A stretch of DNA of 17,140 nucleotides, taken from contig CAYUXF010000031.1 of assembly GCA_964448755.1 (NCBI GenBank), positions 1-17,140 of the forward strand, given 5' to 3'. Positions within the stretch are counted from its first letter, which is position 1. The number at the start of each line of letters is the position of its first letter. The translations under genes and the position numbers were made by a program. Below are positions 5,583 through 12,864 of this stretch, one piece after another. The DNA comes from CAYUXF01 sp964448755. GTDB lineage: Bacteria > Margulisbacteria > Termititenacia > Termititenacales > CAYUXF01. The notes under the pieces were generated by a model. It did not search any database. It worked only from the letters and a program-made list of their open reading frames with translations, and was not told the origin of the DNA.

Positions 5583-6039
5583 AGATCTAGATCAATATTA
5601 TATGTCCAGGGCTCTGCTGCAGGCGCAGCGGGCTCTGGCTCATCAAGAAGTACCGGTCGGCGCCGTAATTGTTCACAACAATAAGATAATTGCCCGCGGC
5701 TATAACCAGCGCGAGACCAGACAAGATCCGCTGGCACACGCCGAACACACCGCCATAGCTAAAGCGGCCAAAAAACTCGGCACCTGGCGCCTCACCGATT
5801 GCACCCTTTATGTCACACTCGAGCCCTGCACAATGTGCGCCGGAGCGATCGTTCTTTCCAGGATCCCGCGGGTAGTATTCGGCTGTTTTGACCCCAAAGC
5901 AGGAGCTTGCGGCTCGATCAGCAACGTCCTGACTGACACAAAACTCAATCACCGCCCGGAAGTAGTGAGCGGGGTTTTAGAAAAAGAGTGCAGTCAGATA
6001 TTGAAAGATTTTTTTAAGAATATCCGCAAAAAGAAATAA
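5563..6039 (+). CDS. tadA: tRNA-specific adenosine deaminase TadA
   Basis: The 158-residue protein carries the zinc deaminase motif His59-Ala60-Glu61 (LAHAEH) and Pro88-Cys89-x-x-Cys92 (EPCTMC). It also has EVPVGAVIV near 29-37. It converts A34 to inosine in tRNA-Arg(ACG), so that one tRNA reads several arginine codons. The length is usual for TadA. The TTG at 5563 is chosen because family members carry about 10 residues before the conserved YWMRHAL-like (here YYMSRAL) helix, so the ATG at 5602 falls inside that helix. The 20-base overlap with the upstream membrane gene suggests translational coupling. The rare start with no clear Shine-Dalgarno makes the exact start uncertain; the function is secure. 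Confidence 0.95.
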   Translation: MTTPKNKDLDQYYMSRALLQAQRALAHQEVPVGAVIVHNNKIIARGYNQRETRQDPLAHAEHTAIAKAAKKLGTWRLTDCTLYVTLEPCTMCAGAIVLSRIPRVVFGCFDPKAGACGSISNVLTDTKLNHRPEVVSGVLEKECSQILKDFFKNIRKKK

Positions 6040-6155
6040 TTAAGACACCCGCTCTGTCCACTAAATAAGCTCTCTTAAAAAAAATACAACAGAAAATATA
6101 GATGAATATTTTCTTTGTTTTGGGGCTCTATATAAGCAGAGAAAGGAACAAGAAA

Positions 6156-6506
6156 ATGAGCCAGACTGTTTATTTAAAAGTGCCAACTGAGCCACAATAC
6201 TGTAACCTGGTAAGACTAGTCTCTTCCGGGATAGCCAACGAACTGGGCTTTAGTTTTGAGGAAATTAAACAGATCAAATATGTCATCTCAGAGATCTGCC
6301 ATTATATGCGCAGTTTCAGCACACAAAAATATCAGGAACTGGAATTCAAAATTTTTGAGGATAAATTCCAAATTATTATCCCCAATTATTCTGGCCAAAA
6401 CAAAAAACAGCTCAATAAAATGGTCATTTCGCTCAACTTAAACTTAATGGTCAACAAAATAAAAATAGGAAAAAAGATCACGCTCGAAAAAAAGGTCTGT
6501 TCTTAA
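6156..6506 (+). CDS. RsbW-like protein with a lost ATP-binding site
   Basis: The best start is ATG 6156, preceded by AGAAAGGAAC at about 6 bases, giving 116 residues; an upstream ATG at 6102 is in frame but has no Shine-Dalgarno. The N-terminus (YLKVPTEPQYCNLVRLVSSG, then IANELGFSFEEIKQIKYVISEI) matches RsbW/SpoIIAB anti-sigma kinases, which read P-E-Y-xx-xVRLTVSGIA and IKVAVSEACTNAV. Here the N-box position is SEICHYM: the conserved Glu survives but the Asn that co-ordinates Mg-ATP is absent. The DxGxG box is replaced by PNYSGQN. The C-terminus is also short. It may bind a partner without phosphorylating it. The gene lies convergent with radA, with one base between. Confidence 0.7.
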   Translation: MSQTVYLKVPTEPQYCNLVRLVSSGIANELGFSFEEIKQIKYVISEICHYMRSFSTQKYQELEFKIFEDKFQIIIPNYSGQNKKQLNKMVISLNLNLMVNKIKIGKKITLEKKVCS

Positions 6507-6507
6507 C

Positions 6508-7866
6508 TTAAAAAACTTTAGCCAGCGCCTCCGGCAAAGTTTTAACCGCAATCAGCTCAAGGCCCGGAAACTTTCCCTCGGTTGTCTTTAAATTGCCCGC
6601 CGGAATAACGCAGGCTTCAAAACCCAACTTAGCCACCTCATTAAGTCTTTTTTCAATATTAGCTACCGGTCTTATTTCACTGCCCAGACCAATTTCACCG
6701 GCAGCGGCCAGCCGCTTATCAACAGACTGCTCTTTAAAACTTGAAGCAATAGCTAAGGCCAGCGCCAGATCGGCCGCCGGCTCATCTAAACGCACACCGC
6801 CAGCCACATTAACAAAAATATCCCGGGTGCTCAAATAAAGGCCGCACTTCTTTTCCAGGACTGCAGCAATAATTGCGGCCCGATTAGGATCCACACCGGT
6901 AAAAGTTCGGCGCGGCATACTCAAAGAAGAGCCAGCCACCAGCGCCTGCACCTCTACCAAAAAAGAACGGGTTCCCTCCAGTGCCGGAACGACCATTGAG
7001 CCGGGGATCCGCAAAGAATTATCATTTAAAAATATCTCCGACGGATTTTTAACTTCCGCCAGACCGTCACTCTGCATATCAAAAATCCCTATCTCGTTAG
7101 TTGAGCCGTAACGATTTTTTATACTGCGCAAGATCCGGAAATTTTGCGACCGTTCACCTTCAAAATAGAGGACCGTATCTACCATATGCTCTAAAACTTT
7201 TGGACCGGCAATAGCACCCTCTTTAGTTACATGGCCAATTAAAACCAGTGAAATGTTTTTGTTTTTGGCCATTTTAATTAAATAAGCAGCTGCCTCACGC
7301 ACCTGCCCGACAGAGCCTGGCGAAGAAAGGACTTCCGGATGATAGACAGTTTGAATAGAATCAATAATTATCAAGCCGGGCTGAATATTTTTTAGCGCAT
7401 TTTCTATTTCAATAACATTGGTCTCTGAGAACAAAAAAATATTTTCAGAAAGCGCATTAAGCCGCTCGCCCCGCATCTTGAGCTGTTCTAAAGACTCTTC
7501 ACCAGAAACATATAAGACTGGTGCTTTTTGTACCGCCAAGGCCTGTGCTATCTGCAAAGAGATCGTCGATTTACCAATACCAGGATCGCCGCCAATTAAA
7601 GTGACCGAACCGGGAACAAACCCGCCGCCGGTCACCCGGTCAAATTCCTCTACGGCGGTTTTTAAGCGGGGATAATTAGCTGTCTGCACATCATTAATAG
7701 CTATCAGTCTTTTTTCCTGGCCGGTGCGGACCAGTTTTGTCTTGACCTCAACATTCTGCTCCTCGACAAAAGAGTTCCAGGCGCCGCAGCTATTGCACTT
7801 TCCCTGCCAATTGGCCGCAGTATAGCCGCACTGCTGACAAACATATTTTGTTTTTATTTTTGACAT
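6508..7866 (-). CDS. radA: DNA repair protein RadA
   Basis: The 452-residue protein is full length. In order it has a C4 zinc finger (Cys10, Cys13, Cys24, Cys27), a RecA-like ATPase with Walker A GGDPGIGKST (92-101), Walker B LIIIDS (165-170) and the RadA-specific KNRYG motif (250-254), and a Lon-protease-like C-terminal domain (about 290-452). RadA processes branched recombination intermediates and helps RecA-mediated strand exchange. The ATG at 7866 has no Shine-Dalgarno; a perfect TATAAT lies 7 bases upstream. The gene follows the ParA fusion by 59 bases on the same strand. It ends one base from the convergent RsbW-like gene, with no terminator visible between them. Confidence 0.96.
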   Translation of the reverse strand: MSKIKTKYVCQQCGYTAANWQGKCNSCGAWNSFVEEQNVEVKTKLVRTGQEKRLIAINDVQTANYPRLKTAVEEFDRVTGGGFVPGSVTLIGGDPGIGKSTISLQIAQALAVQKAPVLYVSGEESLEQLKMRGERLNALSENIFLFSETNVIEIENALKNIQPGLIIIDSIQTVYHPEVLSSPGSVGQVREAAAYLIKMAKNKNISLVLIGHVTKEGAIAGPKVLEHMVDTVLYFEGERSQNFRILRSIKNRYGSTNEIGIFDMQSDGLAEVKNPSEIFLNDNSLRIPGSMVVPALEGTRSFLVEVQALVAGSSLSMPRRTFTGVDPNRAAIIAAVLEKKCGLYLSTRDIFVNVAGGVRLDEPAADLALALAIASSFKEQSVDKRLAAAGEIGLGSEIRPVANIEKRLNEVAKLGFEACVIPAGNLKTTEGKFPGLELIAVKTLPEALAKVF

Positions 7867-7873
7867 TAAATGA

Positions 7874-7879
7874 ATTATA
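7874..7879 (-). promoter_or_regulatory. Leaderless -10 of radA
   Basis: The minus strand reads TATAAT, 7 bases before ATG 7866. The best -35 candidate, TTGTCG, is 20 bases away, which is suboptimal. No Shine-Dalgarno is present. Confidence 0.5.
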
Positions 7880-7925
7880 GCTCAATCACTTATTCTGAGC
7901 GACAAAGAAAACAGGCAGCGGCTGT

Positions 7926-8993
7926 TTATATTTTTATAACCGACTGCTTTACGCCAAAGAGCGACTCTTCATATTCGGGATTATTTTCATCCTCACGCCA
8001 CTCTCCGTCAACAACATAACGATAGCTGTATTTACCGGAATTAAGCGGCAATATGGCATACCAGAGGCCGTTCTTGCCGTTGACCTGACTCAACGTGTGC
8101 GCATCGGGGTTCCAATTATTAAAATCGCCGGCCAGCTGAACGTTAGTAGCGCCCTCCGCTTTAATTAAAAAGCAGACACCCTCTTTGGTTTTAAAAGGAC
8201 CGGCGGCATTTTTGACAACCGCCTCTTCAATGATCTCTTTATTTTCCCAGAGAACAACTTCATGTGCCAAGGAGAGATAATCAACATAAGAAATTGAATG
8301 GATATTATCGTAACAGACCGGCAGACCTTTTGATGTCGCCTCGCGAATAGCGGTAGTTCTGTTAATGACCGTCTCAAAAAAACTGGCCGGCAGTTTAGTT
8401 TTAATTTCCTCTACAAAATTTCTGCTAAACTCTGAATCAATATCATACATTGAGACCAGATGCCGCACCTCTATTTTTTTATCAGCTTTTTGTTCCAGTA
8501 CTTTTATAGTATCAGAAATACGCTGCACACCGTCAAAACCAAAACGACCCGGCTCAATTGGCAATATAGCACGGTCTGCCGCCATCAAGGCATTGATACT
8601 GATAAACCCGAGGTTTGGCGGACAATCGATTATCACAAAATCATAATTACCACTGATCTGTTCCAGTTTTAAGGCAAGTCTTTTCTCTCTATTATCTTTA
8701 TTAGCCAGCACCTGTTCCGCTTTAGCCAGAGAGATATTACCGGGCGCAATATCAATAAAGTCGTTGTACTTTAATTTAATATCATTAAAAGAAAGATCTT
8801 CACAGAGAACATCGTAAACTGTTTTATCAAGCTCCGCGGAATTGATATTAAACCCATAAGCCGCGTGTCCCTGCGGGTCCATATCAATAAGCAGAACCTT
8901 TTTTTCCTTAATGGCCAGAGCCGCTGTTAAATTGACTGAAGTGGTGGTCTTTCCGCAACCGCCTTTTTGATTGATAACCGCAATAACCGACAT
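7926..8993 (-). CDS. ParA-family ATPase fused to a C-terminal CBM48/AMPK-type domain
   Basis: Residues 1-~255 are a canonical ParA/Soj ATPase with no added DNA-binding N-terminus: deviant Walker A KGGCGKTTT (Lys10 and Lys15), DMDPQG at 37-42, IIDCPP at 121-126. Residues ~268-355 form a separate beta-sandwich domain matching CBM48/AMPK glycogen-binding modules: VQLAGDFNNWNPDAH, a GLWYAILPL strand, then YSYRYVVDGEWREDENNPE and SLFGVKQSVI. Trp294 and Trp332 correspond to the two carbohydrate-stacking tryptophans of AMPK beta. ParA proteins form ATP dimers on DNA and position chromosomes, plasmids or other cargo. Targeting to glycogen or a polysaccharide surface is a hypothesis. No ParB gene is present in the window. 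ATG 8993 follows GGGGGG at 4 bases. It precedes radA on the same strand by 59 bases. Confidence 0.95.
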   Translation of the reverse strand: MSVIAVINQKGGCGKTTTSVNLTAALAIKEKKVLLIDMDPQGHAAYGFNINSAELDKTVYDVLCEDLSFNDIKLKYNDFIDIAPGNISLAKAEQVLANKDNREKRLALKLEQISGNYDFVIIDCPPNLGFISINALMAADRAILPIEPGRFGFDGVQRISDTIKVLEQKADKKIEVRHLVSMYDIDSEFSRNFVEEIKTKLPASFFETVINRTTAIREATSKGLPVCYDNIHSISYVDYLSLAHEVVLWENKEIIEEAVVKNAAGPFKTKEGVCFLIKAEGATNVQLAGDFNNWNPDAHTLSQVNGKNGLWYAILPLNSGKYSYRYVVDGEWREDENNPEYEESLFGVKQSVIKI

Positions 8994-9069
8994 TTAGCCC
9001 CCCAAAAGTTATATTAAATTATTATAAATAATAACTATATATAATAAGAGGCGAAATTTTAACACTCTT
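8994..9069. promoter_or_regulatory. Divergent promoter region, ParA fusion and C11 peptidase
   Basis: The 76-base AT-rich gap holds alternating TATA runs. TATAAT (9040-9045, plus strand) could serve the peptidase. A TATAAC-like box precedes the ParA Shine-Dalgarno on the minus strand. No clear -35 is visible for either. Expression may be mutually linked, but there is no direct evidence of an operator. Confidence 0.4.
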
Positions 9070-10620
9070 ATGCGGAGTTATCAACAGAACAACATCTCCC
9101 TGCAATATTTTAAAAAAAACTACGATAAAAAAATGATATACTTATTGACTAAGGAGTTAAATTTGCTAGAAAGAATTAAAACGCCTCAAAAACAACAGCC
9201 GTTGCGGCTCACCCCCCTCTTTTCTAAAACAGAAAAAAATAAAACGCCATTTATATTAGATGATACTGTGTTTATTAGCAGTCTTATAAAAAAAGCAGAA
9301 GAAAGAACAAAAAACAGCTTAGAATATAAATTCTATAAATACTGCGCCGACTTAAAAAAACTCTCTTTTTTTGAGCGCCTGCCCATAGTAGCTAAAGACA
9401 GCGCCAAACTGCTCTTTGGTTCACTTTTTTCTATTGTCGGTTGCGGTGGCGATGTAGACAACGTAGAGCTCGACCCTATTTTTTTACCGCAAGAAAAACC
9501 GGTCTTAGATGAGGCCTTTTTAGGCACACTCCCTCTGCCAGAAAAAAAATGGACCGTTTTAGTTTATCTGGCCGCCGATAACAACCTCAACACTTATGCC
9601 CGTCTCAATATTGAACAAATGAAACAGGCCGGCTCTTCTGCTGACCTCAATATTGTTTATCTTTACGATAATCTGGGCACCGACCAAACCGGCTACTATT
9701 ATGCCGATGCCGGCACCAGCCGCTACTTAAAAGAGACTGGCGAAGTAAACATGGGGCAAGCCCAAACCGCTAAAAATTTTATTAACTACGCCAAAACTAA
9801 TTTTCCCGCCGAAAAATACGCCTTTATTTACTGGAACCACGGCGGCGGCGTTGACCGCAGCTACAGCGCCCCGCTCTTGCGCTCGGTGGCCTACGATGAA
9901 ACAAGTTCCAACGACGCCCTGACCGAAATAGAGCAGGAGGAGATCCTGCATTATTTCTCAACATTGATCGGCCGCAAAGTAAACCTGGTAGGCTACGACG
10001 CCTGCTTAATGGGCACACAAGAGATCTTTCATTTAAATAAAAATTATGCCGATATCGTTGTTGCCTCACAGGCCGAAGAACCTGGCCACGGCTGGGACTA
10101 CCGCTTTTTAAACACTATTAACAGCAACGGCAATCTTAGCAGCAAAGAACTGGCCACCAACATAGTTAATTATTTTAAGAATTTTTACCCTACTACCGCC
10201 AACGTAACACTCTCCGCTGCCGATCTAAATTACGCCAACAATGTTTCTCTAGCTATTAATGACTTCTGCCAAATAGCCATGGCCAGTGGCATTTCCGGCG
10301 CCAAGTTTTATACTTTATTTAATGCCAGCACGAACTTCAGCAATAACGCCAATGACCTTAAATCTTTCATGCAAAATATCATTGCTAGCAGTGAAATGAC
10401 CACCGCCGTAAAAGAGCAAGCTCAGGTCGTTATCAATACTATTTACACCAATGACGGCACAGAAAACGATCTGATCTTTGCAGAAACACATGCCGGCAAT
10501 TACACCAGCACTGTTGGCGGCGTCTCTATTACCCCTTCTTATTCAACGGTCTACAAGACACATCTCTTTGCCGAAGACACAGACTGGGATGAGTTCTGGG
10601 AATGGTGCAGCTCTCTTTGA
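9070..10620 (+). CDS. Clostripain-family (C11) cysteine peptidase
   Basis: The 516-residue protein has the C11 core at residues ~160-516: WTVLVYLAADNNL, then catalytic His257 in YWNHGGG and catalytic Cys312 in GYDACLMG. These are the fingerprint of clostripain-like peptidases, which generally cut after Arg or Lys; specificity here is not predicted. The first ~105 residues are basic and polar and do not look like a signal peptide. Near 112-125 there is a hydrophobic stretch ending in IVGC, which would be a good lipobox if it were N-terminal, but no ATG, GTG or TTG start lies just before it. ATG 9070 has only a distant AAGAGG upstream. A later ATG at 9133 has no better Shine-Dalgarno. The gene ends 33 bases from convergent mfd. 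Confidence 0.88.
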   Translation: MRSYQQNNISLQYFKKNYDKKMIYLLTKELNLLERIKTPQKQQPLRLTPLFSKTEKNKTPFILDDTVFISSLIKKAEERTKNSLEYKFYKYCADLKKLSFFERLPIVAKDSAKLLFGSLFSIVGCGGDVDNVELDPIFLPQEKPVLDEAFLGTLPLPEKKWTVLVYLAADNNLNTYARLNIEQMKQAGSSADLNIVYLYDNLGTDQTGYYYADAGTSRYLKETGEVNMGQAQTAKNFINYAKTNFPAEKYAFIYWNHGGGVDRSYSAPLLRSVAYDETSSNDALTEIEQEEILHYFSTLIGRKVNLVGYDACLMGTQEIFHLNKNYADIVVASQAEEPGHGWDYRFLNTINSNGNLSSKELATNIVNYFKNFYPTTANVTLSAADLNYANNVSLAINDFCQIAMASGISGAKFYTLFNASTNFSNNANDLKSFMQNIIASSEMTTAVKEQAQVVINTIYTNDGTENDLIFAETHAGNYTSTVGGVSITPSYSTVYKTHLFAEDTDWDEFWEWCSSL

Positions 10621-10653
10621 GATCTACCTACTGACACAAAAAAGCTTTTTAAT

Positions 10654-12777
10654 TTATCGCCCGGGTTTTTGTCTGATATTAATCTGATATCTGATATTGG
10701 TAATTAAATTTTTAACTGCCGCCGGCACACGACCAAAGCGGTCTTTCATTTCAAACTCAATATCTGATAACTCGCCGACCGATCCGGCCTCCATGATCCG
10801 TTTATAAAAAGAGATCCGCAATTGTTCCTCATCCATATATTCTGCCGGAATAAAATTCTCCTGATTAAGCGGCAGTTTAAAGAGCTGTTCTTTTTCGATC
10901 TTCTCGCCCTTTAGCTCCCTAATGGATTCTTCCAGTAACTTACAATAAAGTGTAAACCCAATAGTCTGAATATGCCCCGACTGCTGCGAACCAAGGATAT
11001 TGCCGGCACCACGAATCTCCAGATCGCGCAGGGCGATCCTGTAGCCAACACCGAGTGCCGCAAATTCTTTAAGTGCATGCAGTCTTTTTTCTGCATCGGA
11101 ATTAAGTATTTTATTTTTATCATATAGAAAATAGGCATAGGCCTTAATTATTGAGCGTCCGACCCGGCCTCTAATTTGATGCAGCTGCGAAAGGCCAAAA
11201 TGATCCGCTTCATTGACAATGATCGTATTGACGCGCGGAATATCAATGCCATTTTCTATAATAGTCGTGCAAAGCAAAAGATCCGCCTCGCCATTGATAA
11301 AACTCAAAATAGTATTTTCCAGACTCTCTTTAGGCATCCGGCCATGCGCTACTAAAATTTTAAGCTCCGGCACAAGTGCCTTTAGTTTAGCGGCAATTTT
11401 TTCTATTTCCGCAATATTATTATGCAGAAAAAAGATCTGACCCTGGCGCTCTAGTTCCAGTCGGAGCGCGTTCTTGATCAGCGCTTCATCATATTCGGAT
11501 AAAATGGTCTTAATGGGATGCCGATTCTCCGGCGCTGTCTCCAGAACACTGAGATCACGCGTACCGGAAAGAGAAAGATACAAAGTGCGCGGTATCGGCG
11601 TCGCCGAAAGCGTCAAAATATCAACGCCCGCGCGGGCTTTTTTAATGTATTCTTTATGTTCCACACCAAAACGCTGTTCCTCGTCAATTATCAACAAACC
11701 AAGATCTTTAAAAATTACGTCTTTTTGGATCAGCCGATGTGTGCCAATGACAACATCTACAGTGCCCGCGGCGATCTTTTTAATGATCGCTTTATTCTCT
11801 GCCGGCGAATGAAACCGGGAGATCATTTCAACGATCAGCCCATATTTCTCAAAGCGTTTTTTAAAATTCAGATAATGTTGGTCAACCAAAATAGTTGTCG
11901 GGGCCAGCAGCGCAACTTGTTTGCCGGAACAAGCCGCTTTAAAAGCGGCCCGTATCGCTATTTCCGTTTTGCCGTAACCAACATCGCCGCAGACCAAACG
12001 ATCCATGGGCTGCGAGCGCTCCATATCACGCTTAACTTCATCAATAACCCGCAGCTGGTCTCTGGTCTCCTCAAAGGGAAATTCCTTCTCCATTAACAGC
12101 TGCTCTTCGGTATCTTCACTAAAAGCATGCCCCGGCGTTAACGCCCGTTCCCGATATAAATTAAAAAGATCAAAGGCAATATTTTTAGCCGAGCTCTTGG
12201 CTTTCGTTTTGGCTTTCTGCCAGGAGCGGTCGCCAATAGAACTCAGCTGAGGATGCAGTTCGCCGGCAGAATACTTATGTAAAAGTTTTGATTGTTCTAT
12301 TGGGACAAAAACCTCTTCGGTACCGCGATATTTTAGGTGATAATACTCACCTTCTATTTTACCGGTGCGCATTCGGAGCAGACCGACAAAAAGACCCACA
12401 CCGTAATTTTCATGAACGACATAGTCGCCAGCCTTAAAATCGGCCAGCAGATGATCTTCGGCAGCATCAAAATCCTGTTCACGAACCAGCAAATGCGACT
12501 GCGCCTGAACAGCCAAAATCAAGGTCTCTTTAATACCGGAAATAGAGCGCTGAGTGACAATATTAAAAGAGCGTATCGACTCCAGGACATTATCAAAAAA
12601 CTCCAGCCGCAGCGGCGTGGTTTGGTTGACCGGGTAAATATCAATAATGCCGCCGCGCACCGACATTTCACCGTGATCAACAACCAAATCGACACGCTGA
12701 TATCCCATTTTGACAAAATTACTGATCAATTCTGTAAAAGAGTATTCTTCATTAATAATCAATTTCAACTCTTGCAT
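10654..12777 (-). CDS. mfd: Short Mfd-type transcription-repair coupling factor lacking the UvrA-binding part
   Basis: The 707-residue protein (usual Mfd is about 1100-1180) retains about 60 residues of domain 1b (GYQRVDLVVDHGEMSVRGGI, ending ...SIRSFNIVTQRSI), then passes directly to the RNA-polymerase-interacting domain (YVVHENYGVGLFVGL...RGTEEVFVPIEQ), then the helicase: Walker A GDVGYGKTE, DEEQ box, SATPIPRT, and the translocase RGRVGRS and GAGNILGSQQSG motifs. The C-terminal domain 7 stops shortly after FYKRI...DRFG. Domains 1a and 2 (UvrA recruitment), most of domain 3 and about 90 residues of domain 7 are missing. An in-frame TAG lies immediately before the ATG, so no extension in this frame is possible. 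It may release stalled RNA polymerase without recruiting UvrA. Confidence 0.9.
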   Translation of the reverse strand: MQELKLIINEEYSFTELISNFVKMGYQRVDLVVDHGEMSVRGGIIDIYPVNQTTPLRLEFFDNVLESIRSFNIVTQRSISGIKETLILAVQAQSHLLVREQDFDAAEDHLLADFKAGDYVVHENYGVGLFVGLLRMRTGKIEGEYYHLKYRGTEEVFVPIEQSKLLHKYSAGELHPQLSSIGDRSWQKAKTKAKSSAKNIAFDLFNLYRERALTPGHAFSEDTEEQLLMEKEFPFEETRDQLRVIDEVKRDMERSQPMDRLVCGDVGYGKTEIAIRAAFKAACSGKQVALLAPTTILVDQHYLNFKKRFEKYGLIVEMISRFHSPAENKAIIKKIAAGTVDVVIGTHRLIQKDVIFKDLGLLIIDEEQRFGVEHKEYIKKARAGVDILTLSATPIPRTLYLSLSGTRDLSVLETAPENRHPIKTILSEYDEALIKNALRLELERQGQIFFLHNNIAEIEKIAAKLKALVPELKILVAHGRMPKESLENTILSFINGEADLLLCTTIIENGIDIPRVNTIIVNEADHFGLSQLHQIRGRVGRSIIKAYAYFLYDKNKILNSDAEKRLHALKEFAALGVGYRIALRDLEIRGAGNILGSQQSGHIQTIGFTLYCKLLEESIRELKGEKIEKEQLFKLPLNQENFIPAEYMDEEQLRISFYKRIMEAGSVGELSDIEFEMKDRFGRVPAAVKNLITNIRYQINIRQKPGR

Positions 12778-12788
12778 CGGCTAACCTT

Positions 12789-12794
12789 ATTATA
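12789..12794 (-). promoter_or_regulatory. Possible -10 of mfd
   Basis: The minus strand reads TATAAT, 11 bases before ATG 12777. AAGG (12785-12788) at 7 bases could be a weak Shine-Dalgarno, but would lie partly upstream of the expected transcript start. No good -35 is seen. Confidence 0.4.
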
Positions 12795-12828
12795 TCCCGG
12801 ACATAAAATCAATAATAATCAACAATAA

Positions 12829-12858
12829 TTGTTCTATTCGGCAAATTAATAGTAAAAT
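12829..12858 (+). promoter_or_regulatory. Promoter of the M23 peptidase, leaderless
   Basis: TTGTTC (12829-12834), an 18-base spacer and TAAAAT (12853-12858) precede ATG 12865 by 6 bases. No Shine-Dalgarno is present, and the predicted transcript start coincides with the ATG. Confidence 0.55.
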
Positions 12859-12864
12859 TTTCCA

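Noticed and set aside
6102..6155. The longer RsbW-like start at 6102
   Set aside because: ATG 6156 has a good Shine-Dalgarno and aligns with the RsbW N-terminus; the extra 18 residues look non-homologous.
9424..9447. Lipobox IVGC taken as a lipoprotein signal for the C11 peptidase
   Set aside because: It is over 120 residues from the start with no usable start codon just before it, so annotation as a lipoprotein is not justified.
10636..10652. A terminator between the C11 peptidase and mfd (AAAAAGCTTTTT)
   Set aside because: The palindrome leaves no room for a loop and has no GC stem.
12778..12864. A frameshifted N-terminal half of mfd upstream
   Set aside because: Only 87 bases separate mfd from the divergent M23 gene, with an in-frame TAG immediately before the ATG, so no room exists for domains 1a-2.
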